A stretch of 64,000 nucleotides of DNA from Leifsonia sp. Root227 (lineage in GTDB: Bacteria; Actinomycetota; Actinomycetes; Actinomycetales; Microbacteriaceae), in NCBI RefSeq assembly GCF_001428745.1, contig NZ_LMIO01000003.1, positions 868,001 through 932,000 on the forward strand, given 5' to 3'. Both the position numbers and the translations under genes were made by a program. Numbering within the stretch: position 1 is the first letter of the stretch; every line of letters begins with the position of its first letter. Below, piece after piece: positions 32,334 to 41,463 of the stretch. Below the pieces are notes generated by a model that saw only the letters and a list, made by a program, of their open reading frames with translations, searched no databases and was not told the origin of the DNA.

Positions 32334-32756
32334 ATGAGAGCCAATGCCATCCTCTTCTGGATCCTCGCGATCTTCTTCTTCCTCTCGGCGATCGTCTACA
32401 CGGTGTGGAGCCTGCTCGACCCGATGCACCTGAAGGTCGAGTGGGTCGGAACGGTTGCGCTCACGCTGAGCGCGATCCTCGCCGCCTTCATCGCGTTCTA
32501 CGTCGGACGCTCGCACGCCTCCCAGGGCGGCGAGCTTCCGGAGGACCGCCTCGACGCCAACATCGACGACGGCGACCCGGAGCTGGGCCACTTCAGCCCG
32601 TGGAGCTGGTGGCCGGTGGCTCTCGCCTTCGGCGCCGGTCTGGTGATGCTCGGCCTCGCGGTCGGTTTCTGGATCTGCTTCATCGGCGTGGCGTTCGCGC
32701 TCGTCTGCATCATCGGCTGGACCTACGAGTACTACCGCGGCTACTTCGCCCGCTGA
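32334..32756 (+). CDS. ctaF: Cytochrome c oxidase subunit IV, actinobacterial type (CtaF)
   Basis: This 140-residue protein has four hydrophobic segments (about residues 5-25, 38-58, 88-108 and 110-130) and an acidic loop (EDRLDANIDDGDPELGHFSPWSWW) that matches the actinobacterial CtaF family, an accessory subunit of the bcc-aa3 supercomplex. It starts 3 bases after ctaD and ends before a hairpin terminator. Confidence 0.93.
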   Translation: MRANAILFWILAIFFFLSAIVYTVWSLLDPMHLKVEWVGTVALTLSAILAAFIAFYVGRSHASQGGELPEDRLDANIDDGDPELGHFSPWSWWPVALAFGAGLVMLGLAVGFWICFIGVAFALVCIIGWTYEYYRGYFAR

Positions 32757-32768
32757 TCGCACTCGCTC

Positions 32769-32802
32769 GAAGCGCCGCATCCCTCCGGGGGTGCGGCGCT
32801 TC
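32769..32802 (+). terminator. Hairpin after ctaF
   Basis: Arms GAAGCGCCGCA (32769-32779) and TGCGGCGCTTC (32792-32802) pair perfectly over 11 bp with a 12-base loop. A T-poor tail (TGCGTTCC) follows, so termination may be partial. Confidence 0.65.
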
Positions 32803-32864
32803 TGCGTTCCCCTCCGGCGACGGCCGCTCGCTACGATGGGCAGCCACACGCAAAGGAGAATCCC

Positions 32865-33452
32865 GTGGGAACGGTAGTGATGTACAGCTCGGTGTCGGTC
32901 GACGGCTTCATCGCGGGTGAGGACGACCAGCCGGGACCGCTGTTCGACTGGTTGGTCAGTGGCGATGTCCCCCTGGACGAGAGCGGCGCTCTGACGGTGT
33001 CGCAGACGTCATTCGACTACACGCGGCCGTACTGGGACGCGATCGCGGTGACGATCGTGGGCCGTCATGTCTTCGACCTCACGGACGGCTGGGACGGACA
33101 GCCTCCGAGTGGTGTGGACCACGTGGTGGTCGTGACGCACCGGCCGGAGCCGGAGGGCTGGGATCCGGCAGCGCCGTTCGTCTTCGTCGACGGCGTCGAG
33201 GCGGCCGTGGCCGCGGCGCAGGAGCTCGCCGGTGACCGCATCGTCGAGGTCGCCGCAGGCGATGTGGGTGGGCAGGTGTTCGCGGCCGGGCTGGTCGACG
33301 AGGTGCGGATGGACGTGGTGCCCGTCGTGTTCGGGTCGGGCAAGCGCTACTTCGGCGCGCTCGATGTACAGCACCTTTTGGACGGTCCAGAGGCCGTGGT
33401 TCAGGGCAGCGCAGTGCTGCACCTGCGCTACCGGGTGCGCACCTCGAACTGA
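32865..33452 (+). CDS. Dihydrofolate reductase/RibD C-terminal domain-family protein
   Basis: This 195-residue protein resembles the RibD_C/DHFR-like reductases common in actinobacteria. It has the N-terminal MYSSVSVDGFIAGEDDQPGP, a central GRHVFDLTDGW and the NADPH-fold segment VAAGDVGGQVFAAGLVDEVRMDVVPVVFGSG. It is not a typical folate-pathway DHFR; a genuine folA lies at 44840-45319. The substrate is unknown. GTG 32865 has an AAAGGAG site, and a -10-like TACGAT occurs at 32832-32837. The stop is 13 bases from that of the convergent rlmA-like gene. Confidence 0.82.
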   Translation: MGTVVMYSSVSVDGFIAGEDDQPGPLFDWLVSGDVPLDESGALTVSQTSFDYTRPYWDAIAVTIVGRHVFDLTDGWDGQPPSGVDHVVVVTHRPEPEGWDPAAPFVFVDGVEAAVAAAQELAGDRIVEVAAGDVGGQVFAAGLVDEVRMDVVPVVFGSGKRYFGALDVQHLLDGPEAVVQGSAVLHLRYRVRTSN

Positions 33453-33465
33453 GCAGGCTCGCTTG

Positions 33466-34284
33466 CTAGCGGGTGAACCGGAGGACGTCCACGGAGACGG
33501 TCGCGGTGAGGACATCGTCGGGCGGGGTGGACCGTGCGTGGTGTGCGGACGGCCCCATGCCGACCAGCGCGGCCAGGAGTTCGGGGTCGAGTGCGAGAGC
33601 CTTCGTGATGTGTTCGCGCGTCTGGAGGGCGAACAGCGGCTCTGCGGTGGTGATCAGCTCATCCGCCTTGTCTGCGGGAACGTCGAGCATGGCTCCGGTG
33701 GCGCGCAGCTCGGCCAAGTGGTCGGCGCGGGGGACCACCACGACGAGCGTTCCGCCCGGACGGAGCACCCGGTGGAACTCGGGCAGGTTGCGCGGGGCGA
33801 ACACGTCGATGACGCTGTCTGCTGCAGCCGTGCGCACCGGCAGAGGCTGCCAGGTGTCCGCGACGAGCCCGTGGATGCGGTCGGAGCTGCGGGCTGCGCG
33901 GCCGACGGCGGCGGGGGAGAGGTCCATGGCCAGACCGTGCGCATCCGGATGCTCGGCCAGGGCAGCGCGCAGGTAGTACCCGGTGCCGGCTCCGGCGTCG
34001 AGGATGCGCGTGCCGGTCGCCGCGCGGGCGACCGCGGCGGCGATGGGCGCGTATGCGCCGCTCTCGAGCACCGCATCTCGGGCGTCGAGCATAGCTGCGC
34101 TGTCCCCCTTGAACTTCGTCCCAGCGGCCAGGAGCGTCACGTAGCCGCGTTTGTTCACGTCGAAGCTATGTGCAAGAGCGCAGGCGAGCCTGAGGCGTCC
34201 AGCGGGCTCCAGGGGCTCTCCGCAGACGGGGCAGCGCAGCCACTCCGCCAGACCTGACAGCCGGTCGGCATCGGACGGACTCAT
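33466..34284 (-). CDS. RlmA-type 23S rRNA (guanine-N1) methyltransferase-like protein
   Basis: This 272-residue SAM-dependent methyltransferase has an N-terminal zinc finger. The putative ligands are C18, C21, C35 and H39 (RCPVC ... ACALAH), followed by FDVNKRGYVTLL, the hallmark of the RlmA/TlrB family that methylates G745 or G748 in 23S rRNA helix 35. The SAM motif ILDAGAGTGYYL is at about residues 93-104, and VIDVFAPRNLPEFHRVLRPGG corresponds to the catalytic core. The target base cannot be deduced. It lies downstream of qcrB on the same strand but is separated by a strong hairpin. Confidence 0.85.
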   Translation of the reverse strand: MSPSDADRLSGLAEWLRCPVCGEPLEPAGRLRLACALAHSFDVNKRGYVTLLAAGTKFKGDSAAMLDARDAVLESGAYAPIAAAVARAATGTRILDAGAGTGYYLRAALAEHPDAHGLAMDLSPAAVGRAARSSDRIHGLVADTWQPLPVRTAAADSVIDVFAPRNLPEFHRVLRPGGTLVVVVPRADHLAELRATGAMLDVPADKADELITTAEPLFALQTREHITKALALDPELLAALVGMGPSAHHARSTPPDDVLTATVSVDVLRFTR

Positions 34285-34326
34285 GGGTCGCCTCTCAACG
34301 GGGAAGGAATCGGCAGCTGGATGCGC

Positions 34327-34362
34327 GAAAGCGCCGGCGCGAAGATCGCGGCCGGCGCTTTC
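34327..34362 (-). terminator. Terminator hairpin after qcrB
   Basis: Perfect 12-bp arms GAAAGCGCCGGC (34327-34338) and GCCGGCGCTTTC (34351-34362) have a 12-base loop that can add GCG/CGC pairing. It lies 21 bases past the qcrB stop in the direction of transcription. There is no T tract, but the long perfect stem makes a terminator or 3'-end stabiliser likely. Confidence 0.75.
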
Positions 34363-34382
34363 ACGTCGGTGGAGCAGGTGGC

Positions 34383-36002
34383 TCAGTGGTGGCCGTGGCC
34401 CGACTCGAGCTCGCCCTTGGTGGGTGGCACGATGCGGTCCTCGAAGAACCAGCGGGACATGCTCGCGCGCATCCTGTTGCCGACCGTGATCTTGCCCTTG
34501 CTGTTCGGACGGATCATCAGCGGCTCGTAGCTCTCGAAGCTGACAAGGCGCCAGCGCTCGTACTCATCGAGCTGCTCGTGCACCTCGATGAACTCGCCAC
34601 CAGGGAGCTTGACGATACGGCCGGACTCATAGCCGTGCAGTGCGATCGAGCGGTCCTTCTTCTGCAGCGCGATGCAGACGCGCTTGGTGACGAAGTAGGC
34701 GATGATCGGGCCGAGGATGAGCAGAGCCTGCAGGGCGTGGATGACGCCCTCCATCGTGAGCTTGAAGTGCGTCGCGATGATGTCAGAGCTCGCCGCCGCC
34801 CAGAAGACCGCGTAGAACGTGACACCGGCCGCGCCGATGGCGGTGCGGGTAGCCGCGTTGCGCGGGCGGTCCAGGATGTGGTGCTCACGCTTGTCTCCGG
34901 TGATCCACGCCTCGATGAAGGGGTAGATCAGCACGGTGACGATGAACACACCGAGGATCACGACAGGCACGATGATGTTGAACGACCAGGTGCGGTCCAG
35001 CCAGACGAACTCCCAGCCCGGCGGAACCAGACGCAGGGCGCCGTCGGCGAAGCCGATGTACCAGTCGGGCTGGGTACCGGCGGACACCGGCGACGGGTCG
35101 TACGGACCGTAGTTCCAGATCGGGTTGATGGTGAAGAAGGACGCCATGAGCGCGACGACACCGAACACGATGAAGAAGAAGCCGCCGGCCTTCGCCGCGT
35201 AAACCGGGAGCACCGGGTAGCCGACCACGTTGCCCTGCGTGCGGCCGGGGGCCGCGTACTGGGTGTGCTTGTGGATGACCACGAACATCAGGTGCAGTGC
35301 GATGAACGCGAGCACGAGTGCCGGGAGCAGCAGGATGTGCAGCGTATACAGTCGTCCGACGATCGCGGTGCCGGGGAACTCGCCGCCGAAGAGCAGGAAC
35401 GAGATCCAGGTGCCGACGACGGGGAGACCCTTGATCAGACCGTCGATGATGCGGAGGCCGTTGCCGGACAGCAGGTCGTCGGGGAGCGAGTAGCCGGTGA
35501 AGCCTTCTGCCATCGCGAGGATGAAGAGCACGAAGCCGATCACCCAGTTGAGCTCGCGCGGCTTGCGGAACGCGCCCGTGAAGAAGATGCGGAGCATGTG
35601 CAGGCCGATGGCCGCCACGAACAGCAGAGCCGCCCAGTGGTGGATCTGACGCATGAGCAGCCCACCGCGGATCTCGAACGAGATGTTGAGCGTGCTCGAC
35701 ATCGCGGCCGACATCTCGACGCCCTTCAGCGGGACGTACGAGCCGTGGTAGACCACCTCGGCCATCGATGCCTGGAAGAAGAACGTGAGGAACGTTCCGG
35801 ACAGCAGGATGACGATGAACGAGTAGAGGGCGACCTCACCGAGGAGGAAGGACCAGTGGTCGGGGAAGATCTTCCGGCCGAACTCCTTGACGGCGCCCGA
35901 GATGCTGGTGCGGTCTTCCAGGTAGTTCGCGGCTGCTGCCGTGAACCCACCCTTCTTGGCCGGTGCTTGTGCCGCGGCAGGTGCGGCGGTCGTGGTGCTC
36001 AA
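34383..36002 (-). CDS. qcrB: Cytochrome bc1 complex subunit QcrB (cytochrome b)
   Basis: This is the diheme cytochrome b of the actinobacterial bcc complex (539 residues), where menaquinol is oxidised. Helices with heme-ligand histidines are seen in IHHWAALLFVAAIGLHMLRIFFTGAFRKPRELNW (in the transmembrane core) and in the second helix pair around LLPALVLAFIALHLMFVVIHKHTQY. The C-terminus is extended, as in other actinobacteria. The start is probably TTG 36002, which forms a TTGA overlap with the qcrA stop; the frame open further upstream is antisense to the Rieske gene. Confidence 0.94.
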   Translation of the reverse strand: MSTTTAAPAAAQAPAKKGGFTAAAANYLEDRTSISGAVKEFGRKIFPDHWSFLLGEVALYSFIVILLSGTFLTFFFQASMAEVVYHGSYVPLKGVEMSAAMSSTLNISFEIRGGLLMRQIHHWAALLFVAAIGLHMLRIFFTGAFRKPRELNWVIGFVLFILAMAEGFTGYSLPDDLLSGNGLRIIDGLIKGLPVVGTWISFLLFGGEFPGTAIVGRLYTLHILLLPALVLAFIALHLMFVVIHKHTQYAAPGRTQGNVVGYPVLPVYAAKAGGFFFIVFGVVALMASFFTINPIWNYGPYDPSPVSAGTQPDWYIGFADGALRLVPPGWEFVWLDRTWSFNIIVPVVILGVFIVTVLIYPFIEAWITGDKREHHILDRPRNAATRTAIGAAGVTFYAVFWAAASSDIIATHFKLTMEGVIHALQALLILGPIIAYFVTKRVCIALQKKDRSIALHGYESGRIVKLPGGEFIEVHEQLDEYERWRLVSFESYEPLMIRPNSKGKITVGNRMRASMSRWFFEDRIVPPTKGELESGHGHH

Positions 36003-37072
36003 TGACGCTCCCAGAAGCTCGGGCCGACAGGCTCGGTGAAGTCGCTGCGCGCGACCAAGTAGCCATCGGCGTCCACGGTGATCGGCAGCTGCGGAAGCGG
36101 ACGCTTGGCCGGGCCGAAGATCACCTCTGCCTCGTGCGTGATGTCGAACTGCGACTGGTGGCACGGGCACAGAAGGTGGTGGGTCTGCTGCTCGTAGAGT
36201 GCGACGGGGCATCCGACGTGCGTGCAGATTTTGGAGTATGCGACGATTCCGTCGTAGTTCCAGTTCTCACGGCCCTTGGAGACGTGGAGGTCTTCGGGCT
36301 TGAGGCGCATGAGGAGGACGGCCGCCTTGGCCTTCTCCTCGAGACGGTTCTCCTTCTCGTTCAACCCTTCCGGGATGACGTGGAAGGCGCTGCCGAGTGT
36401 GACGTCGGACGCCTTGATCGGCGTGCCGGACGGGTCGCGGGTGAGGCGGATGCCCTTGGCCCACATGGTCTGCGAGAGCAGCTCCACCGGGTCGTCGTTC
36501 TGCGGAGCGAGCCCGCGGAAGAGGACGACAGCGGGCAGCGGGAAGGCGATGAGGGCGCCGATCAAGCTGTTGCGCACGAGCACGCGACGGCTGAAACCGG
36601 ACTCCTCGTCTGCCTGCTTGAAGATCTCGGCTGCACGCTCGGTGGTCGACTCGGCCCCGCGGACGGGGTGACGGAGGTCGACGCCCTCCTTCTCGTGCAT
36701 GAGGGCCTTGCCCCAGTGCACAGCGCCGATGCCGATAGCGAGGAGTGCGAGGGCGATGCCGATGCCGATGAACAGGTTGTTCAGGCGGACGGAGCCGGGG
36801 TCGCTGTCGTTGATCGGGAACGCCATGTACGCCGCGACGGCCCAGACGCTGCCGACGATCGACAGGTAGAAGAGCGTGTATACGGTGCGCTCCGCCCGAC
36901 GCTCCTTCTTGGGGTCGAGGTCGGTGACGCGGGGGCGGTGCGGCGGGAAGCCGGGGTTCTCCAGCTCGTCGCGGATGATCAGCGCCGTTCCCGGGTCGCC
37001 CGTCCTGTGCACGTCGACGGCTGACGAACTGGCAGAGGTCAGCTCGTGACCGCTGTTATCGTCGTGTGCCAT
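35999..37072 (-). CDS. qcrA: Rieske iron-sulfur subunit QcrA of the cytochrome bc1 complex
   Basis: QcrA (357 residues) transfers electrons from menaquinol to the diheme cytochrome c. The [2Fe-2S] ligands are C283-x-H285 and C302-x-x-H305, in CTHVGCP and CPCHQSQFD, with C288 and C304 placed for the stabilising disulfide. Three hydrophobic segments precede the Rieske domain, as expected for the actinobacterial three-helix form. The start is ATG 37072. It is the third gene of ctaE-qcrC-qcrA-qcrB. Confidence 0.95.
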   Translation of the reverse strand: MAHDDNSGHELTSASSSAVDVHRTGDPGTALIIRDELENPGFPPHRPRVTDLDPKKERRAERTVYTLFYLSIVGSVWAVAAYMAFPINDSDPGSVRLNNLFIGIGIALALLAIGIGAVHWGKALMHEKEGVDLRHPVRGAESTTERAAEIFKQADEESGFSRRVLVRNSLIGALIAFPLPAVVLFRGLAPQNDDPVELLSQTMWAKGIRLTRDPSGTPIKASDVTLGSAFHVIPEGLNEKENRLEEKAKAAVLLMRLKPEDLHVSKGRENWNYDGIVAYSKICTHVGCPVALYEQQTHHLLCPCHQSQFDITHEAEVIFGPAKRPLPQLPITVDADGYLVARSDFTEPVGPSFWERH

Positions 37073-37111
37073 TGTTCTCCTTCTTAAGCTGTGACATGTC
37101 CCGAGTACCGG

Positions 37112-37933
37112 CTAGTTCGACTTCGCCGTGATCCAGACGGTCAGCGCGACGATGGCGCCGAGTCCGAAGATCCAGAGGAAGAGACCCTCCGCGACCGGGC
37201 CGAGCGAACCGAGCTCGAAGCCGCCGGGGGACGGGTTGTTCTGGATGTACTTGAGGTACGTGATGATGTCTGCCTTGCCCTGCGGCGTGATGTTCAGGTC
37301 GTTGAACACGGGCATGTTCTGCGGGCCCGTGACCATGGCCTCGTAGATGTGCTGGGCGCTCACGCCGGTGAGCGGGGGAGCGTACTTGCCCTCCGTCAGT
37401 GCGCCACCGGCGCCGGCGACGTTGTGGCACATCGCGCAGTTGATGCGGAAGAGCTCTGCACCGTTGGCGGCGTCGCCCTTGCCGTCGAGGTACTTCTGCT
37501 CGGGGATCGAGGGGCCAGGAGCCAGCGATGCGACGTACGCTGCGAGCTGCTTGACCTGCTCGTCGGTGAACTGGACCGGCTTCTCCGGGGCCTGCGGGCC
37601 CTGCATCTGCATCGGCATGCGGCCCGTGCCGACCTGGAAGTCGACGGAGGCGGCGCCGACGCCGATGAGGCTCGGTGCGTTGACGGTTCCCTGGGCGTCG
37701 AGGCCGTGGCAGGTGGCGCAGTTCGACTGGAACAGCTTCTTGCCCTGGTCGACCGTGTCTTGCGACGCGGCCTGGACCTGCTGGGTCTCAGCGGACGCGG
37801 TGGTCGTGTTGAACGCCGCGTACGCGCCTCCGGTGAGGCCGAGGCCGATCGCGATCAGCGCGACGGTGGCGAGGGGATGACGGCGGCCGCCCTTGCGGAC
37901 GGTCTTCGTCTTGGTGCGGTTTTTCGGACGCAT
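37112..37933 (-). CDS. qcrC: Diheme cytochrome c subunit QcrC
   Basis: QcrC (273 residues) replaces both cytochrome c1 and soluble cytochrome c in actinobacteria. It passes electrons directly to CuA of CtaC. Two covalent heme sites are seen: C72-A-T-C75-H76 (NCATCHGLDAQG) and C166-A-M-C169-H170 (NCAMCHNVAGAG). There is an N-terminal basic signal-anchor (about residues 20-42) and a C-terminal helix (ILGLGAIVALTVWI-like, written FLWIFGLGAIVALTVWITAK). Having two CxxCH motifs is diagnostic of the bcc type. Confidence 0.96.
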   Translation of the reverse strand: MRPKNRTKTKTVRKGGRRHPLATVALIAIGLGLTGGAYAAFNTTTASAETQQVQAASQDTVDQGKKLFQSNCATCHGLDAQGTVNAPSLIGVGAASVDFQVGTGRMPMQMQGPQAPEKPVQFTDEQVKQLAAYVASLAPGPSIPEQKYLDGKGDAANGAELFRINCAMCHNVAGAGGALTEGKYAPPLTGVSAQHIYEAMVTGPQNMPVFNDLNITPQGKADIITYLKYIQNNPSPGGFELGSLGPVAEGLFLWIFGLGAIVALTVWITAKSN

Positions 37934-37958
37934 GGTGGGTAGGTCAGCTCCTGTTGTT

Positions 37959-38597
37959 CTATCTGATGATGTAGATGACCGCGAACAGTCCGATCCACAC
38001 GACGTCGACGAAGTGCCAGTAGTACGAGACGACGATGGCGCTCGTCGCCTCCTTGTGGCCGAAGGTCTTGACCGCGAACGCGCGGCCGATGACGAGGAGG
38101 AACGCGATGAGGCCGCCCGTGACGTGGAGGCCGTGGAAGCCGGTGGTCAGGTAGAACGCCGAGCCGTATGCGTTGGAGCTGAGGGAGATGCCCTCGGAGA
38201 CGAGCGTTGCGTACTCGAGGATCTGCCCGGAGACGAAGATGGCGCCGAGTGCGTACGAGACCGTGAACCACTCGACCATGCCCCACTTGATCGGGCTCCA
38301 GCCCGTTGCGCGCGGCTGCAGGCGCTCCGCGGCGAACACACCGAACTGGCAGGTGAACGAACTGGCGACCAGGATGATCGTGTTCGTCAGCGAGTACGGG
38401 ATGTTCAAGTGCGCCGTCTCGGCCGCCCACAGGTCGGGGGACGTGGACTTGAGGGTGAAGTAGATCGCGAACAGGCCCGCGAAGAACATGACCTCACTGC
38501 CCAGCCAGACAATGGTGCCGACGGCCACGACATTGGGCCGGTTGATCGTAGGCGCACTCGCCGTAGGAGATATTGAGGTGCTCGTCACGGTAACCAT
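37959..38597 (-). CDS. ctaE: Cytochrome c oxidase subunit III (CtaE)
   Basis: Subunit III of the aa3 oxidase (212 residues) has five or so membrane helices. Recognisable blocks are [37 protein letters not shown] and the C-terminal [20 protein letters not shown]. It heads the ctaE-qcrC-qcrA-qcrB operon, the standard actinobacterial arrangement, and complements ctaCDF encoded nearby on the other strand. ATG 38597 has no obvious Shine-Dalgarno. Confidence 0.96.
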   Translation of the reverse strand: MVTVTSTSISPTASAPTINRPNVVAVGTIVWLGSEVMFFAGLFAIYFTLKSTSPDLWAAETAHLNIPYSLTNTIILVASSFTCQFGVFAAERLQPRATGWSPIKWGMVEWFTVSYALGAIFVSGQILEYATLVSEGISLSSNAYGSAFYLTTGFHGLHVTGGLIAFLLVIGRAFAVKTFGHKEATSAIVVSYYWHFVDVVWIGLFAVIYIIR

Positions 38598-38717
38598 TAT
38601 GGCTGAAAAGAAGCCGTGGTTTTCTCATCCGACAGGCCGGAATCGCGGTTAAATCTGGTTAGGATGCCCTAAATTCGCCTGTTCCACGCGGGTTGCCGCA
38701 CCAGGGCGCGCGCTCAG

Positions 38718-38723
38718 TAGGAT
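38718..38723 (+). promoter_or_regulatory. Candidate -10 box (TAGGAT) for trpD
   Basis: TAGGAT ends exactly 6 nt before ATG 38730, so the predicted transcription start is the A of the start codon. It is one of the clearest leaderless arrangements in the window. Confidence 0.5.
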
Positions 38724-38729
38724 CGGTAC

Positions 38730-39779
38730 ATGTCGGAAATGCAGTCCTGGTCGTCCGTGCTCACCACCCTTCTCGGGGGCGAAGACCTCAGCGTGGCAGA
38801 CGCGGCGTGGGCGATGGACCAGGTGATGACCGGCGAAGCAACGGAGGCGCAGGTCGCCGGATTCCTCATCGCGCTGCGCGCGAAGGGGGAGACGGTCGAC
38901 GAGATCGTCGGCTTCCGCGACGCGATCCTCGACCACGCCGTTCCGCTCCCTGTGAACCCGATGGCGCTCGACATCGTTGGCACGGGAGGCGACAGGTTCG
39001 GCACCGTGAACGTGTCGACCACCGCATCCATCGTCGCCGCGGCGGCCGGAGTGCCCGTGATCAAGCACGGCAACAGGGCGGCGAGCTCCTCGTCCGGCTC
39101 ATCTGACGTGCTCGCGGCGCTCGGGATCGACCTCACGCTTCCCGCCGAGAAGGTGGCGGAGGTGTTGGAGAAGGCCGGGATCACCTTCGCGTTCGCGAGC
39201 GCCTTCCACCCCGGATTCGCGAACGCGGGCCCCGTCCGCGCCCAGCTCGGCGTCCCGACCGTGTTCAACTACCTCGGCCCGCTGTGCAACCCGGCCAGGC
39301 CGGAGGCCTCCGCCGTCGGCGTCGCATCGCTCGACCGCGTGCCCCTGTTCGTCGGCGTCTTCCAGACCCGCGGCGCGACCGCGCTGGTCTTCCGCGGAGA
39401 CGACGGTCTCGACGAGCTGTCGACCACCGGCCACAGCCACGTCTGGGAGGTCTCCCGAGGCCTCGTCACCGAGCACGACATCGACCCGCGCGACCTGGGC
39501 ATCCCCCGCGCGAAGATGGACGATCTGCTCGGAAAGGACGCCGCGTACAACGCCGGCGTCGTACGTGCCGTGCTCGCGGGCGAAACAGGCCCCGTGCGCG
39601 ACATCGTGTTGCTCAACGCGGCGGCAGGGCTCGTGGCATACGAGCTCGCGTCCGACCCGTCGAGGGTTCAGGAAGCCATCCTGGATCGGTTCCGTTCGCA
39701 AATGGCGATCGCCGCCGAAGCGATCGACTCCGGGGCTGCGGCCGCGAAGCTCGAGGAATGGATAGCGGCGACGCACTGA
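38730..39779 (+). CDS. trpD: Anthranilate phosphoribosyltransferase TrpD
   Basis: TrpD (349 residues) joins anthranilate and PRPP in the second step of tryptophan synthesis. The PRPP-binding glycine loop DIVGTGGDRFGTVNVST and the KHGNRAASSSSGSSDVL block are intact. The anthranilate-site region VFNYLGPLCNPARPEA is also conserved. No other trp genes are present here. It stands upstream of dhaKLM after a 20-base gap, which is an unusual neighbour; the two may be co-transcribed by chance. Confidence 0.95.
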   Translation: MSEMQSWSSVLTTLLGGEDLSVADAAWAMDQVMTGEATEAQVAGFLIALRAKGETVDEIVGFRDAILDHAVPLPVNPMALDIVGTGGDRFGTVNVSTTASIVAAAAGVPVIKHGNRAASSSSGSSDVLAALGIDLTLPAEKVAEVLEKAGITFAFASAFHPGFANAGPVRAQLGVPTVFNYLGPLCNPARPEASAVGVASLDRVPLFVGVFQTRGATALVFRGDDGLDELSTTGHSHVWEVSRGLVTEHDIDPRDLGIPRAKMDDLLGKDAAYNAGVVRAVLAGETGPVRDIVLLNAAAGLVAYELASDPSRVQEAILDRFRSQMAIAAEAIDSGAAAAKLEEWIAATH

Positions 39780-39799
39780 CAGCAGTGGAAAGGGTTTCG

Positions 39800-40801
39800 A
39801 TGAAGAAGCTCATCAACGGCGTACCCGACGTCGTGGACGAATCCCTCGACGGATTCGCCCGAGCTCACTCGGACATCGTGAAGGTGTCCCACGACCCGCG
39901 CTTCGTGTCCAGGACCGACGGTCCTGTGCAGGGCAAGGTCGGCCTGATCAGCGGCGGCGGAAGCGGTCACGAACCCCTGCATGCCGGTTTCGTCGGCAAA
40001 GGGATGCTCGATGCCGCCGTCCCAGGCGAGGTGTTCACCTCTCCGACGCCCATGCCGATCGTCGAAGCGACGAAAGCGGCGGACGGCGGCGCCGGCGTAC
40101 TGCACATCGTGAAGAACTACACCGGAGACGTGCTGAACTTCGAGACGGCCGCCGATCTGGTCGCGGCGGAGGGCATCACGGTCAGGGCGGTCGTCACCAA
40201 CGACGACGTGGCTGTGCAGGACTCGCTGTACACCGCTGGGCGTCGCGGCGTCGCAGGCACGGTGCTCGTAGAGAAGATCGCCGGGGCGGCAGCCGATCGT
40301 GGAGACGACCTCGACGGGGTCACCGCCATCGCGGAGAGGGTCAACGCCAACGTCAGGTCGATCGGCCTCGCGTTGTCGGCCGGAACGGTTCCGCACGCGG
40401 GGGAGCCCGGCTTCGACCTGGCGGACGACGAGATCGAGTTCGGTGTCGGCATCCACGGCGAGCCCGGCAGGGAGCGGGTCAAGGTGCAGCCGGCCGACGC
40501 GCTGGTGGACCGCATGATGGCCGCGATCCTCGACGACCTCCCGTTCGCATCCGGGGACTCGGTGCTGCTGTTCGTCAACGGGATGGGAGGCACTCCGCTG
40601 TCCGAGCTGTACATCGTGTTCCGGCGCGCGGCTCAGATCCTGGACGAGCGCGGCATCACCCTCGGCCGTTCCCTGGTCGGCAGCCTGGTGACCTCCCTCG
40701 AGATGCAGGGAGCATCCATCTCGGTGCTGAAGCTGGACGACGAACTGACCGCCCTCTGGGATGCGCCGGTGCACACCGCCGCACTCCGCTGGGGACTCTG
40801 A
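39800..40801 (+). CDS. dhaK: PTS-dependent dihydroxyacetone kinase, substrate-binding subunit DhaK
   Basis: DhaK (333 residues) binds dihydroxyacetone covalently through a histidine hemiaminal. The residue is H219 in GVGIHGEPGRERV. The N-terminal KKLINGVPDVVDE and glycine motif LISGGGSGHEPLHAGFVGKGM are characteristic. ATG 39800 has GGAAAGGG just upstream. The frame remains open far upstream, but that part lies within trpD in another frame. With dhaL and dhaM it converts dihydroxyacetone to DHAP using PEP rather than ATP. Confidence 0.95.
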   Translation: MKKLINGVPDVVDESLDGFARAHSDIVKVSHDPRFVSRTDGPVQGKVGLISGGGSGHEPLHAGFVGKGMLDAAVPGEVFTSPTPMPIVEATKAADGGAGVLHIVKNYTGDVLNFETAADLVAAEGITVRAVVTNDDVAVQDSLYTAGRRGVAGTVLVEKIAGAAADRGDDLDGVTAIAERVNANVRSIGLALSAGTVPHAGEPGFDLADDEIEFGVGIHGEPGRERVKVQPADALVDRMMAAILDDLPFASGDSVLLFVNGMGGTPLSELYIVFRRAAQILDERGITLGRSLVGSLVTSLEMQGASISVLKLDDELTALWDAPVHTAALRWGL

Positions 40802-40824
40802 GAACCGTACGAGAGGAGGCGCTC

Positions 40825-41463
40825 ATGGCGCTCGACACGAACTGGGTGAAGTCCTGGATGACGGCCGCCGCTGCCGTCATCGCCGAGCACAAGCACGAGC
40901 TGAACACGCTCGACCGCGAGATCGGCGACGGCGACCACGGCGAGAACATGGACCGCGGGATGCGCGCCGTGGTGGATGCGCTCGGAAAGCTACCGGAGGA
41001 CGCGACGCCGAACGCCGCGTTCCGGTCGATCGCCATGACCCTCATCTCCACGGTCGGCGGCGCGTCGGGCCCGCTCTACGGGACAGCGTTCCTGAAGGCG
41101 GGCGACCCGATCGGCGACGCCACGCAGATCGACGCGGACACGCTGGTCGCCGTCCTCGCCGCCGCCCGCGACGGGATCGTCTCCCGCGGCAAGGCGGAGG
41201 TCGGGGACAAGACCATGATCGACGCCTGGACCCCTGCCGTGACGGCGGCATCGACCGCAGCGGAGGACGGCGGGACGCCGGCCGACGTGCTGCGCGAAGC
41301 AGCCGACGCCGCAGAGGCGGGGGCCGTCGCAACGGAGCCGCTCGTGGCCCGCAAGGGGCGCGCGAGCTACTTGGGCGAACGGTCGGCCGGTCACAGGGAC
41401 CCCGGTGCGCAGTCGACCGCGCTCCTGCTCCGTGCAGCGGCAGAGGCGGCGGCCGATGACTGA
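40825..41463 (+). CDS. dhaL: Dihydroxyacetone kinase ADP-binding subunit DhaL
   Basis: DhaL (212 residues) carries a tightly bound ADP that is rephosphorylated by DhaM and used to phosphorylate dihydroxyacetone on DhaK. The metal-binding Asp cluster DREIGDGDHGENM is at about residues 31-43. The nucleotide-lid and C-terminal RKGRASYLGERSAGHRDPGAQS motif is complete. The start ATG 40825 has GAGAGGAGG nearby. The stop overlaps the dhaM start by 8 bases. Confidence 0.95.
   Translation: MALDTNWVKSWMTAAAAVIAEHKHELNTLDREIGDGDHGENMDRGMRAVVDALGKLPEDATPNAAFRSIAMTLISTVGGASGPLYGTAFLKAGDPIGDATQIDADTLVAVLAAARDGIVSRGKAEVGDKTMIDAWTPAVTAASTAAEDGGTPADVLREAADAAEAGAVATEPLVARKGRASYLGERSAGHRDPGAQSTALLLRAAAEAAADD

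Noticed and set aside
32865..33452. Calling this gene the folate-pathway dihydrofolate reductase
   Set aside because: It lacks the WHLPEDL-type substrate motif; the genuine folA is at 44840-45319 beside thyA, and this one fits the RibD_C/DHFR-like reductase group.
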